DNA of 64,000 nucleotides from Roseiarcus sp963781895 (GTDB lineage: Bacteria > Pseudomonadota > Alphaproteobacteria > Rhizobiales > Beijerinckiaceae). A model generated the notes under the pieces. That model worked only from the letters and a program-made list of their open reading frames with translations. It was not told the DNA's origin and did no database searches. The position numbers and the translations under genes were made by a program. The stretch covers positions 1 to 64,000 of the forward strand of contig CAWAIM010000017.1 of assembly GCA_963781895.1 (NCBI GenBank). Direction: 5' to 3'. Positions 1 through 8,894 of the stretch are shown here, one piece after another; within the stretch, counting starts at the first letter, position 1, and each line of letters begins with the position of its first letter.

Positions 1-375
1 CTCGCCTATCCCGACCGGATTGATTGCGGGGTCCGCGACCCCGACCTCGCGGCGCTCGGGCGCCTGACGTTCGAGCGGCCGGATCTCGCCCGCTTTCCCG
101 CGCTCGGCCTCGCCATCGACGCCATGCGCGCGGGCGCTGGCGCCCCGACCGCGCTCAACGCCGCCAACGAGGTCGCGGTGGCGGCGTTTCTTGCCCGGCG
201 GATCGGCTTTGGCGAAATCGCGCGCCTGGTCGCGCGTACGCTGTCGACGATGGAGGCGGCCGGCGAACTCGGCAGTCCAACGAACATTGCTCAGGCGTTA
301 ACGATTTACCATATCGCACGAGAAAGGTCCCAGCGACTTTGGCCTAAGGGCGCGGGTGCTGTAACGATTTGCTAA
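1..375 (+). CDS. dxr: 1-deoxy-D-xylulose 5-phosphate reductoisomerase, C-terminal part
   Basis: The window opens inside this gene, leaving 124 codons of its C-terminal end. DXR makes 2-C-methyl-D-erythritol 4-phosphate from DXP with NADPH, an early step of the MEP isoprenoid pathway in the cytoplasm. The helix with ALNAANEVAVAAFL (residues about 51-64 of the fragment) and the final helix beginning SPTNIAQAL are typical of the DXR C-terminal domain. The last dozen residues (LWPKGAGAVTIC) do not look like a normal family end, so a one-base indel near 345 is possible. rseP follows 57 nt downstream in the order usual for Alphaproteobacteria. The fused ispDF of the same pathway lies at 23.7 kb. 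Confidence 0.85.
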   Translation, partial: LAYPDRIDCGVRDPDLAALGRLTFERPDLARFPALGLAIDAMRAGAGAPTALNAANEVAVAAFLARRIGFGEIARLVARTLSTMEAAGELGSPTNIAQALTIYHIARERSQRLWPKGAGAVTIC

Positions 376-432
376 CCATTTTCCAGCGGCCCGCCAGCAA
401 ATCCGGGTCGAGTGGCGGCGTCGGAGCATTTG

Positions 433-1580
433 ATGGCGTTCATGAATCCGGTTGCGGACCTCGTGGCTTGGCTGGGATGGTACGTAATTCCCTTCATCGT
501 GATCCTGAGCGCGATCGTGTTCGTCCACGGCTTGCTCGGCCATTATCTGGTCGGGCGTTGGAGCGGCGTTAAAATCGACGCTTTCTCTCTCGGCTTTGGT
601 CCGGACTCTTCGCCCGTGTGGATTTGCGCGGCACCCGATGGCGGGTGGGAGCGCTTCCGCTCGGCGGCTACGTCAAATTCCACGGCGACGCCAATGTCGC
701 CAGCGTCGAAGGCGCCCCTTCGGCCAGCCCGACTGTCGATCGCTCCCTCACGCTGGCCGGGGCAGCCGTTGCCCAATCGAGCGGCGATCGTGCTGGCCGG
801 GCCGGTCGCCAATTTCATCCTGGCGTTCGTGATCTTCACTGGCATGTTCATGGCCTTCGGCCGGGTCGAACACGCGGCCGGATCGGGCGGGTTGAAGCGG
901 ACAGCCCGGCGGCAGCGGGCCGGATTCAAGGCCGGAGACCTGGTCAAGTCGATCAATGGCGACGCGATCAACAGTTTTGAGTTGTTGCAGGAAGCGACGC
1001 TGATGAGCACCGGCCTGCCGATGCGTTTCGTCGTCGAACGGCAGGGGAACGATATCGACCTTACGGCTACGCCGAAAGTCACCGTCGTCGATCAGGGCGT
1101 CTTCGGCAAGCGCCGCATGGGCCATCTCGGCCTCGCCTCCGCCGCCGATCCGAAGGACGTCAAGATCAAGCGGTGCAGCCTGCCGACCTGCGCGGTGTGG
1201 GGCGACGCCGAGGAATGGTTCATCGTCAAGGCGACGGGAACCTACATCATGGGCATTTTCGCCGGTCGCGAATTGACCGATCAGGTGTCGGGACTGATCG
1301 GCGCGGCGCAAATGGCCGGCGAAATGGCCAAGATCAGCCTGTGGGAAGTCGTTCAGCCTCGCCGCGTGGTTCTCGGTATCCGTGGGCTTCATGAACCTGC
1401 TCCCGATCCCGCTTCTGGACGGGGGGCATCTCGTCTTCTACGCCTTCGAGGCGTTGCGGGCGTCCCTTGAGCCAGCGCATGCAGGAAATCGGCCTGCGGA
1501 TCGGCATCGCCCTGGTCGCCATCCTTTTGGTTTTCACAACTTCGCACGACATCCTGCGCCTTGTGGCCAACGGCAATTAA
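433..1580 (+). pseudogene. rseP: Site-2 zinc metalloprotease RseP, with several frame breaks and an altered active site
   Basis: RseP is an inner-membrane protease that cuts anti-sigma factors and leftover signal peptides. The N-terminal membrane segment (WLGWYVIPFIVILSAIVFVH), the PDZ part (GFKAGDLVKSINGD) and the C-terminal NLLPIPLLDGGHL motif are all present, but they lie in different frames, with breaks near 615-650, 770, 1365 and 1470. The final helix ends at the TAA at 1578. The total span of about 382 codons matches the family. The zinc motif, normally HELGH, reads HGLLGH at about 529-546: the catalytic Glu is missing and one extra codon is present. Neighbours dxr and bamA are the usual ones. 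This is either a decayed gene or a patch of poor sequence; four breaks in 1.15 kb is the densest clustering in the window. Confidence 0.8.
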
Positions 1581-1827
1581 CCAGTCGTGGACCATATTCT
1601 GGCGTGTCCTGAGGGCAACGCCTGCCGGAAATGGTGTAGGCTTGCTCAATAACGGCTTGCGGGAGCGGCCAAAAATTGTAAAAACCCGTTTACGTTTCCG
1701 ACACTTTGAGTTTGCGGGGGCGGAGAAGGGCGCCGCGCCAGCGGCGCCGCGTGCGATCCGCGCCGGGGCCTTCAGCGCGGGTGCGGCGGGCAAAGTTCAG
1801 GCGGGGAGCGGCGCCGGCGTTACGTTG

Positions 1828-4330
1828 ATGACGCGTCGGCGCGAAGAGGGACCATGGGCCAAATGCAGCATAAGGATTCTCGGCTTCTTCAGCGCTCTGG
1901 TTCTGGCGTTTGTGTATCGGTTTCGCGCGTTCGTGTCGGCGGCGCCGGCGTTCGCGCAACAAGTGGTCGTGGAGGGCGCCAACATCGATCCCTCGACGAT
2001 CAAGCCTTATTTCACGGGGACTGATCGGGCGTCTCTGGACCGCGGCGTGGACGACTTGAAGGCGACCGGACTTTATTCGTCCGTTTCCGCCAAGCTGGTG
2101 GACGGCAAGATCGTGGTCACGCTTGGCGGCGGGACACAGATCATCAATCGGGTCGCATTCGAGGGGAACAGCAAGATCCAGAAAGATCAGCTCGAAGTCG
2201 AAGTGCAGTCCAAACCGCACACGATCTATAACGAGGCCACCGCCGAGGCCGATATCGGGCGCATCAAAGAGGCCTATAAGAAGACCGGCCGTAACGCGGC
2301 GCTGGTCACCAAGCGGCTGGTCACTTTGCCGAACGGGCGCGTCGATCTCGTCTTCACCATCAATGAAGGCGAGAAGACCGGCGTTCGGGAGATCCTGTTC
2401 GTCGGCAATCACGCGTATTCGGATTACCGTCTGCACAACCTGATGCAGACCAGCACCATGAATTTGCTCTCATGGTTCAAGAACACCGACGTCTATGACC
2501 CTGACCGGCTCGCGTCCGACGAGGAGGCGATTCGCCGTTTCTACATGAAGAATGGCTACGCCGATTTTCGCATCACCAATACCGACGTCGTCTATAAAGA
2601 CAATCCCGCCGGTTATGTGATCACGATTACGATGGACGAAGGCGCTCAGTTCCACGTGTCGGGCGTGACGGTAGATTTTCACATCGCCAAGGTGGACGGA
2701 CCCGCCCTCGTTCGTCTCGTTTATATGAAGCCCGGCGACGTCTATAACGCGTCAGCGGTCGACAAATCAGTCGAAGCGATCACGCGCGAAGTCGCTCGAC
2801 AAGGTTACGCTTTCTCGGAAGCGCGTCCCCACGGCCAGCGCGATGAGATCAACCATACGATCGCTCTGTCGTTTACGGTGGACGACGGTCCGAAAGTCTA
2901 TATCGAGCGGATCGACATTATCGGCAATACGCGCACGCGGGACTTCGTCATTCGCCGCGAATTCGATATCGGCGAAGGCGACCCCTACAATCACGTCATG
3001 ATCGAGCGGGCCGAGCGTCGCCTCAACGCGTTGGGCTATTTCAAGAAGGTCCACATCTCGAACCGGCCGGGCTCTTCGCCCGATCGCGTGATCGTGACCG
3101 TCGAGGTCGAAGATCAGCCCACAGGCTCGATCAGCATCAGCGGCGGCTACTCGACGATCGAGGGCTTTCTGGCGGAACTGGCCTATACGGAAACGAACTT
3201 CCTCGGCCGTGGCCAATATGTGCGGCTGAGCGTCTCGGACGGGCAGTTTACCCAAGGGTGGAAGGCGTCGTTCACCGAGCCTTATTTTCTCGGCCAGCGC
3301 TTGGCGGCGGGCTTCGATCTCTATCACCAGGCCAATTTCAACAATCTATACGCGCTTTACGACAACTGGACGACTGGGGCGACGCTGCGCCTCGGCGTGC
3401 CAATCACCGACGATCTGACTTTTCAACCCTTCTACTCGCTCTACGAGTTGCAGATCACAATCCCGAACACGACCTACCAGCCCTATAACGACTGCGTCGG
3501 CCCGAATCAGACCTGGTTCCCCGGCGGCACGGTCGTCCCAATTCCTCCGACGCCGTTCATCAATTGCTTGACCAACGGAGAGGCCCCGGTCGAAATCAAG
3601 CAGGCGGCGTCATATGGCAATCAGATCACTTCGCTGGTCGGATTCTCGGTCCTGTTCAACAACCTCGACAACCGCAAGGACCCGACCTCGGGTTACTACC
3701 TCAACTACAAGCAGGACGTGGCTGGCGTCGGCGGGGTCTCCCGCTTCCTGCGTGAGACCCTCGATGCACGCTACTATCGCGCCGATCACGGAGGACTTTA
3801 TCGGCCTGCTCCATTTCCAGGCTGGCCAGATTAATGCTTTCGGCGGCACGCCGTTGCAAATCATAAACAATTTCGTGATGGGTCCGACCCTGGTGCGCGG
3901 TTTTGCTCCCGGCGGCATCGGCCCGCGCGACATATCCAACTTCGAGAACATCCAGGCCAACGCCCTCGGCGGAACCACCTATTACGCCGCTTCGGCCGAA
4001 GTGGATTTCCCGATCTTCGGTCTGCCGAAGGAGATCGGGCTGAGAGGCGCCGTGTTCGCCGACGCCGGCAACCTGATCGGCTACTCGGGGCAAACGAATT
4101 TCTCGAATTTCCTTGGCTATACGTATTGTCCGGGGATATACGCTTTGCCCATCACCCAGCCGAGCTGCGCAAACGTTTGGGACCCAAATGTGATTCGTAC
4201 TTCGGTTGGCGCGAGTTTGATCTGGGCCTCGCCCATGGGACCGATCCGCTTCGATTTCGCACTGCCGGTGACAAAGGGCAAATACGACGTGACGCAGTTC
4301 TTCTCGTTCTCCGGCGGCACGACCTTCTAA
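1828..4330 (+). CDS. bamA: Outer membrane protein assembly factor BamA (one frame break)
   Basis: BamA is the outer-membrane barrel that folds and inserts other barrel proteins. After a hydrophobic N-terminal stretch ending AAPAFAQ (likely signal peptide), five POTRA repeats run to about residue 430, with typical strands such as VAFEGNSKI, ILFVGNHAYS and IDIIGNTRTRDFVIRREFDI. The 16-strand barrel follows (GGYSTIEGF, NFLGRGQ, FTEPYFLGQRL). Near 3782 the frame changes; the barrel resumes with ITEDFIGLLHFQ and ends SPMGPIRFDFALPV...SFSGGTTF, the usual C-terminal signal with a final Phe. The start was taken at the ATG at 1828; the residues before the hydrophobic stretch are unconvincing, so the start is uncertain. 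The break is most likely a sequencing indel because the gene is normally essential. Confidence 0.9.
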
Positions 4331-4356
4331 GCTCGACCGGCCGGTTTTCATTGAAG

Positions 4357-4382
4357 CGGGCGCGCCGTGCATGGCGCGCCCG
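4357..4382 (+). terminator. Perfect 10-bp hairpin between bamA and lpxD
   Basis: CGGGCGCGCC (4357-4366) pairs perfectly with GGCGCGCCCG (4373-4382) around a 6-nt loop, 27 nt after the bamA stop. Only a weak T-rich tail follows (TTGTC), so it may be an attenuator or processing site rather than a full terminator. A GTG that could start lpxD lies in the loop, which argues for the later TTG start of lpxD. Confidence 0.55.
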
Positions 4383-4408
4383 TTGTCGCATCTGACGGAA
4401 CTCCTCCC

Positions 4409-5467
4409 TTGGCCAGGATCCGCTTCTTTCCGCCGAGCTGCAGGCCTTCGCTCGCCGAGATCGCAGGCTGGTGCGGCGCCGCCCTGGCGTCGGACGCGGA
4501 CGCCAGCCGTGTGATCGGCGACGTCGCCGCTCTCGATCAGGCGGGTCCCGGCGATCTGACCTTCCTCGACAACCCCAGCTATCTTGACGCGCTCAGGTCG
4601 ACGCGGGCGGCGGCGGCGATCGTTGCGCCGCGATACGCCGAAGCGGCGCCGCCGGGCTGCGCCGTCCTGCTGGCGCGCGAGCCCTATCGCGCCATGGCGA
4701 CGGTGATGACGAGGCTCTATCCGAGCGCGGTCAGGCCGGGTTCGGTGTTCGGCGAGACCGGCGTGTCGCCGGCGGCCTTCGTTCACGCTTCCGCGCGGCT
4801 CGAGGCCGGCGTGATCGTCGATCCCGGCGCCGTGATCGGCCGCGGCGCCGAGATCGGCGCCGGCACGGTCATCGGCCCCAACGCGGTCATTGGCCCGGAA
4901 GTGCGTGTCGGCCGCGAAGGCGCGATCGGCGCTTCGTCGACGATCGTCGCGGCGCTGATCGGCGATCGGGTGATCATTCATCCCGGCGCGCATATCGGTC
5001 AGGACGGCTTCGGTTTCGCCCTCGGGAAAGGCGGACACCTCAAGGTGCCGCAGATCGGACGGGTCATCATCCAGGACGACGTCGAGATCGGCGCGGGCGT
5101 GACCATCGATCGCGGCGCGAATCGCGACACCGTGATCGGCGAGGGCGCGAAGATCGACAACCTCGTCCAGATCGGCCACAACGTCGTCATCGGCCGCCAC
5201 GCCGTCCTGGTGTCGCAGTCCGGCGTCTCGGGATCGAGCGCGATCGGCGATTTCGCCGCGCTCGGCGGGCAGGCCGGCATTGCGGGCCATCTGAAGATCG
5301 GCGCGGGCGCTCAGGTCGCGGCGGCCGCGGGCGTGATGAATGACATTCCCGCCGGCGAGCGCTGGGCCGGCGCGCCGGCCAAGCCGGTCCGCGAATTCTT
5401 TCGCGAGGTCGCAGCAGTCAAGAGGCTCGCCGCCAGGGAGACGAACGGCGAAACAAAATCGGAATGA
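4409..5467 (+). CDS. lpxD: UDP-3-O-(3-hydroxyacyl)glucosamine N-acyltransferase LpxD
   Basis: LpxD adds the second hydroxyacyl chain, from acyl-ACP, to UDP-3-O-acylglucosamine in lipid A synthesis (cytoplasm, trimer). The 352-residue protein has the N-terminal uridine-binding domain (FFPPS...SLAEIAGWCGA, DLTFLDN) followed from about residue 105 by left-handed beta-helix hexapeptide repeats (VIGRGAEIGAGTVIGPNAVIGP). The catalytic His region reads QIGHNVVIG, and GQDGFGFA is the usual LpxD signature. The TTG at 4409 is preferred: the frame is open further up, but only through the hairpin after bamA. It sits in the bamA-lpxD-fabZ-lpxA order expected for the class; fabZ begins 46 nt downstream. 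Confidence 0.92.
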   Translation: MARIRFFPPSCRPSLAEIAGWCGAALASDADASRVIGDVAALDQAGPGDLTFLDNPSYLDALRSTRAAAAIVAPRYAEAAPPGCAVLLAREPYRAMATVMTRLYPSAVRPGSVFGETGVSPAAFVHASARLEAGVIVDPGAVIGRGAEIGAGTVIGPNAVIGPEVRVGREGAIGASSTIVAALIGDRVIIHPGAHIGQDGFGFALGKGGHLKVPQIGRVIIQDDVEIGAGVTIDRGANRDTVIGEGAKIDNLVQIGHNVVIGRHAVLVSQSGVSGSSAIGDFAALGGQAGIAGHLKIGAGAQVAAAAGVMNDIPAGERWAGAPAKPVREFFREVAAVKRLAARETNGETKSE

Positions 5468-5513
5468 AGGCCGCGGACTTGAAGCGAGCGGCTACGACGG
5501 AGTGGGTGCCGGA

Positions 5514-5977
5514 ATGAACGAAACGACGGGCCGGGCGTTCGAGAGCTACGACATCCAGAAGCTCCTGACGCTGCTGCCGCACCGCTATCCGTTTTTGCTC
5601 GTCGATCGCATCGTCGATGCGCGAGGCGACGAATATGGCGTCGGGATCAAGAACGTGACGGCGAGCGAACCGCATTTTCAGGGCCATTTTCCGGGTCGCC
5701 CGGTCATGCCCGGGGTGCTGCTGATCGAGGCGATGGCGCAAACCGCGGGCGCGCTGTGCGTCGCCTCTCAACAAGAGACCGGGCGCCGAGCGTCGTTTAT
5801 CTGATGACGATCGACAAGGCGAAGTTCCGCAGGCCGGTCGTTCCGGGCGACCAGGTGAAGTTCTTCATGACGCGGACCGCCAAGCGGCGCAACATGTGGT
5901 GGTTCCGGGGCGAAGCGAAGGTCGACGGCGCGCTGGTCTGCGAGGCGGAAGTGTCGGCGATGCTGGTGCGTGAATGA
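5514..5977 (+). CDS. fabZ: 3-hydroxyacyl-[ACP] dehydratase FabZ (frame break near 5782)
   Basis: FabZ removes water from 3-hydroxyacyl-ACP in fatty acid elongation and competes with LpxA/LpxD for the same substrate pool. The hot-dog fold is clear: ILLPHRYPFLLVD-like LLTLLPHRYPFLLVDR, then HFQGHFPGRPVMPGVLLIEAMAQ with the catalytic His and the helix Glu. Near 5782 the frame shifts by one and continues with VVYLMTIDKAKFRRPVVPGD to the stop at 5975. The combined length of about 154 residues is normal, so the break is probably an indel in the sequence. The start ATG at 5514 follows GGTGCCGGA. The stop overlaps the lpxA start as ATGA, which indicates translational coupling. Confidence 0.9.
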
Positions 5978-6783
5978 GCGGACGCATCCATCCCTCGGCA
6001 GTCGTCGAAGACGGCGCGCGGCTCGGGGCGGATGTCGCGGTCGGGCCTTTCTGTCACGTCGGACCGCAGGCCACGCTGGGCGACGGCGTGCGGTTGATGT
6101 CGCATGTCAGTCTCACGGGCCAAACGACGGTCGGCGCGCGCACCCGCGTCTTCCCGTTCGCGGCGATCGGACACGAGCCGCAGGATCTCAAGTATCGCGG
6201 CGAACCGTCCCGTTTGATCATCGGCGAGGACTGCCTCATTCGCGAAGGGGTGACGATGAATCCGGGCACCGAGGGCGGCGGGTCGGAAACCGTCATAGGG
6301 CCGCGCAGCGTATTTCTCGCCAATGCGCATGTGGCGCATGACTGCCGAATCGGCGAGGGCGTCATTCTGTCCAACAATGTGATGCTCGCCGGCCATTGCC
6401 AAATCGGCGATTTTGCGATCGTCAGCGGCGGCGCGGCGACGCATCAGTTCGTGCGCGTCGGCGCGCACGCGTTCGTCGGCGGCCTCGCCGGCGTCGAGCA
6501 CGACCTCATTCCCTACGGCATGGCGCTCGGCAATCGCGCCGCCCTGGCTGGCCTCAATTTCGTCGGCCTCAAGCGGCGCGGCTTTTCCCATGAAGCGATC
6601 CACCAGCTTCGCCGCGCCTACAAGATGCTGTTCAACGGCAAGGGCACATTGAAAGAGCGGATCGGCGACGTCGCGGAGGCCTTCCCCGACCAGGAGGCGG
6701 TGCAACAGATCGTCGCCTTTCTTCGCCAGGGCGGCGACCGGGCGATTTGCGTCCCGCGTCCGGGCAAGGACGAAGAGGCGTGA
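5974..6783 (+). CDS. lpxA: Acyl-ACP--UDP-N-acetylglucosamine O-acyltransferase LpxA
   Basis: LpxA catalyses the first step of lipid A synthesis, moving a 3-hydroxyacyl chain from ACP to the 3-OH of UDP-GlcNAc. The 269-residue protein starts IHPSAVVEDGARLGADVAVGPF and has hexapeptide repeats to about residue 190. The AHVAHDCRIG segment carries the catalytic His, and LAGVEHDLIPYGMALGNRA and LNFVGLKRRGF are LpxA signatures. A short helical C-terminal domain follows. The start ATG overlaps the fabZ stop and the stop overlaps the lpxI GTG, so fabZ, lpxA and lpxI look translationally coupled. Confidence 0.95.
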   Translation: MSGRIHPSAVVEDGARLGADVAVGPFCHVGPQATLGDGVRLMSHVSLTGQTTVGARTRVFPFAAIGHEPQDLKYRGEPSRLIIGEDCLIREGVTMNPGTEGGGSETVIGPRSVFLANAHVAHDCRIGEGVILSNNVMLAGHCQIGDFAIVSGGAATHQFVRVGAHAFVGGLAGVEHDLIPYGMALGNRAALAGLNFVGLKRRGFSHEAIHQLRRAYKMLFNGKGTLKERIGDVAEAFPDQEAVQQIVAFLRQGGDRAICVPRPGKDEEA

Positions 6784-7652
6784 ACGCGCCCGCCGGCGGT
6801 TCCGAGAAAACCGGGGCCGGCGCCCGGCCCCTGGCGATCCTGTGCGGGTCTGGCGCGTTTCCGCTGGAGGTCGCGGCGGACGCGCGCCGCGGCGGGCGCG
6901 AGCCGTTTCTCATCGGGGTCGTCGGCGCCTCCGACGCCTCGATCGAGGCCTACCCGCATGTGTGGGTCCGCATGGGCGAAGTCGGCAAGCTGTTCGCCGC
7001 GCTGAAAGAGCGCGCGATCGCCGAAATCGTGATCGTCGGCGCGATGACCAGGCCCGAATTCGCCGACCTCAGGCTGGACTGGGGCGCGGTGAAACGCGCC
7101 GCCGGCCTCGCCCAACTGTTCCGCGGCGGAGACAACGGTCTGCTCGTCGGCCTTGCGGCGATCTTCGAGCGCGAGCATATCCGCATTGTCGGCGCGCACG
7201 AGGCGGCGCCGAGGCTTGTCGCGCCCGCCGGCCTGGTCGGCGCGCGCGGCGTTTCGCCGGACGATGACACGGACATCGCCTCCGGCGCCGCTCTTCTCGA
7301 TGCGCTGTCGGGCTTCGACGCGGGGCAGGGCGCGGTCGTCGCCGCCGGCCGGGTTCTCGCGGTCGAGGCGGCCGAAGGCACCGACGCGATGCTTTCTCGT
7401 GTGGCGGAGATGCGCGCGAGCGGGCGGCTGCGTTTCAAGGGGCCGGCGGGCGTCATGGTGAAAGCGCCCAAACGCGGACAGGATCTGCGGCTGGATATGC
7501 CGGCGATCGGGCCGAGGACCATCGAAGGCGCGGCCAAGGCGCAGTTGCGCGGCGTCGCGCTCGCGGCCGGCCGCGTCCTGGTGGTCGAGCGCGAGCGCTG
7601 CGCCCGCGCGGCCGACGCCGCCGGTCTGTTCGTTTACGGCTTTCCAGCGTGA
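6780..7652 (+). CDS. lpxI: UDP-2,3-diacylglucosamine pyrophosphatase LpxI
   Basis: LpxI cleaves UDP-2,3-diacylglucosamine to lipid X (2,3-diacylglucosamine 1-phosphate) and UMP; it replaces the unrelated LpxH in most Alphaproteobacteria. The 290-residue product has the N-terminal Rossmann-like domain (LAILCGSGAFPLEVA) and the C-terminal DUF1009-type domain with GVSPDDDTDIASGA, RVLAVEAAEGTDAML and VKAPKRGQDLRLDMPAIGPRTI, which hold the conserved acidic and Lys residues. The GTG at 6780 was chosen because it overlaps the lpxA stop. lpxB follows 10 nt downstream. Confidence 0.93.
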   Translation: MNAPAGGSEKTGAGARPLAILCGSGAFPLEVAADARRGGREPFLIGVVGASDASIEAYPHVWVRMGEVGKLFAALKERAIAEIVIVGAMTRPEFADLRLDWGAVKRAAGLAQLFRGGDNGLLVGLAAIFEREHIRIVGAHEAAPRLVAPAGLVGARGVSPDDDTDIASGAALLDALSGFDAGQGAVVAAGRVLAVEAAEGTDAMLSRVAEMRASGRLRFKGPAGVMVKAPKRGQDLRLDMPAIGPRTIEGAAKAQLRGVALAAGRVLVVERERCARAADAAGLFVYGFPA

Positions 7653-7662
7653 GCATCGTTGG

Positions 7663-8842
7663 ATGAGCCCGCTGCGGATCGCGCTCGTCGCCGGCGAGCA
7701 TTCCGGCGATCAGCTCGGTTGCAGGCTGATGCGCGCGCTCAGCGAGGCGCGCTCGGAGCGCATCGCCTTTTCCGGCGTCGGTGGCGAAGCGATGGCGGCC
7801 GAAGGCCTCGCGAGCCTGTTCCCGATCAGCGATATCGCGGTGATGGGCGTGCTCCCCGTGCTCGCGCGCTTGCCGAAGCTGATCGCGCGCATCCGTCAGA
7901 CGGCCGCCGCGATCGTCGCCGCGCGACCGGACGCGCTCGTCATCATCGACAGCCCTGATTTCACCCATCGCGTGGCGCGTCGCGTGCGCGCCGCGATTCC
8001 CGATCTGCCGATCGTCGACTACGTCAGCCCCAGCGTCTGGGCCTGGAGGCCGGGCCGGGCCAAGGCGATGCGCGCCTACGTCGATTGCGTGCTCGCGCTT
8101 TTGCCCTTCGAGCCCGACGCCTATGTTCGCCTGGGAGGGCCGCGATGCGTCTATGTCGGCCACCCTCTGATCGAGCGCCTGAAAGAATTGCGTCCGAGCG
8201 ATGGACGAAGCGCGGCGACGCGCGGCCGAGCCGCCGCTGATCGTCGTGCTGCCCGGTTCGCGCCGCGCTGAAATCCGCCGCCTGATGAACGATTTCGGCG
8301 GCGCGCTCGATCGCTTGCGCGAATCGATCGGTCCATTCGAGCTGGTGCTGCCGACGCTGCCGCATATCGAGCGCGAAGTGCGCGCCATGGCCGCGCTGTG
8401 GCCGCACGCGCCTCGGATCGTGCTCGGCGAGGCCGCGAGATATGAGGCGTTTCGCGCCGCGCGCGCCGCGCTCGCCGCGTCAGGCACGGTGACGCTGGAA
8501 CTGGCGCTCTCCGGGGTGCCGACGGTCGGCGCTTACAAGGTTTCGCTGGTCGAGGAGCAGCTCAAATATCTGATCAAGGTCCCTTCGATCCTGCTCCCCA
8601 ATCTGATCCTCGGCGAGCGCGCGATCCCGGAAAAGCTGCAGCGGGACTGCACGCCAGCCGCGCTCGCCGCCGCGCTCGGCGAGGTCGTCCGCGATGGGCC
8701 CGCGCGCAGCGGCCAACTCGAGGCCCTCGCGCGGCTCGATCAGCTCATGCGCCTGCCCGACGGCGCGGCGCCGAGCGCGCATGCGGCGCGCGCGGTGCTG
8801 GACACGATCGCGGCGCGCGCCGACGCCGGGCGAGGGGGTTGA
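7663..8842 (+). CDS. lpxB: Lipid-A-disaccharide synthase LpxB (frame break near 8195)
   Basis: LpxB joins lipid X and UDP-diacylglucosamine to the lipid A disaccharide at the inner face of the inner membrane (GT19 family). The N-terminal half shows IALVAGEHSGDQLG, FSGVGGEAM, DSPDFTHRVAR and YVSPSVWAWRPGRA. After GHPLIERL the reading frame changes near 8195 and continues with PLIVVLPGSRRAEI, ASGTVTLELALSGVPTVGAYK and the LPNLILGE...PEKLQ region to the stop at 8840. Together about 393 residues, normal for the family. A single-base indel explains the break; loss of lpxB would normally be lethal or strongly deleterious. Confidence 0.9.
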
Positions 8843-8894
8843 CGCGCCGGCGACGCGCTTGTCGGATTTATTGCGGACGCGAGCCTTGCCGCCC

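Noticed and set aside
4367..4408. GTG at 4367 as lpxD start
   Set aside because: It lies in the loop of the post-bamA hairpin and adds residues without homology; TTG at 4409 fits the family start.
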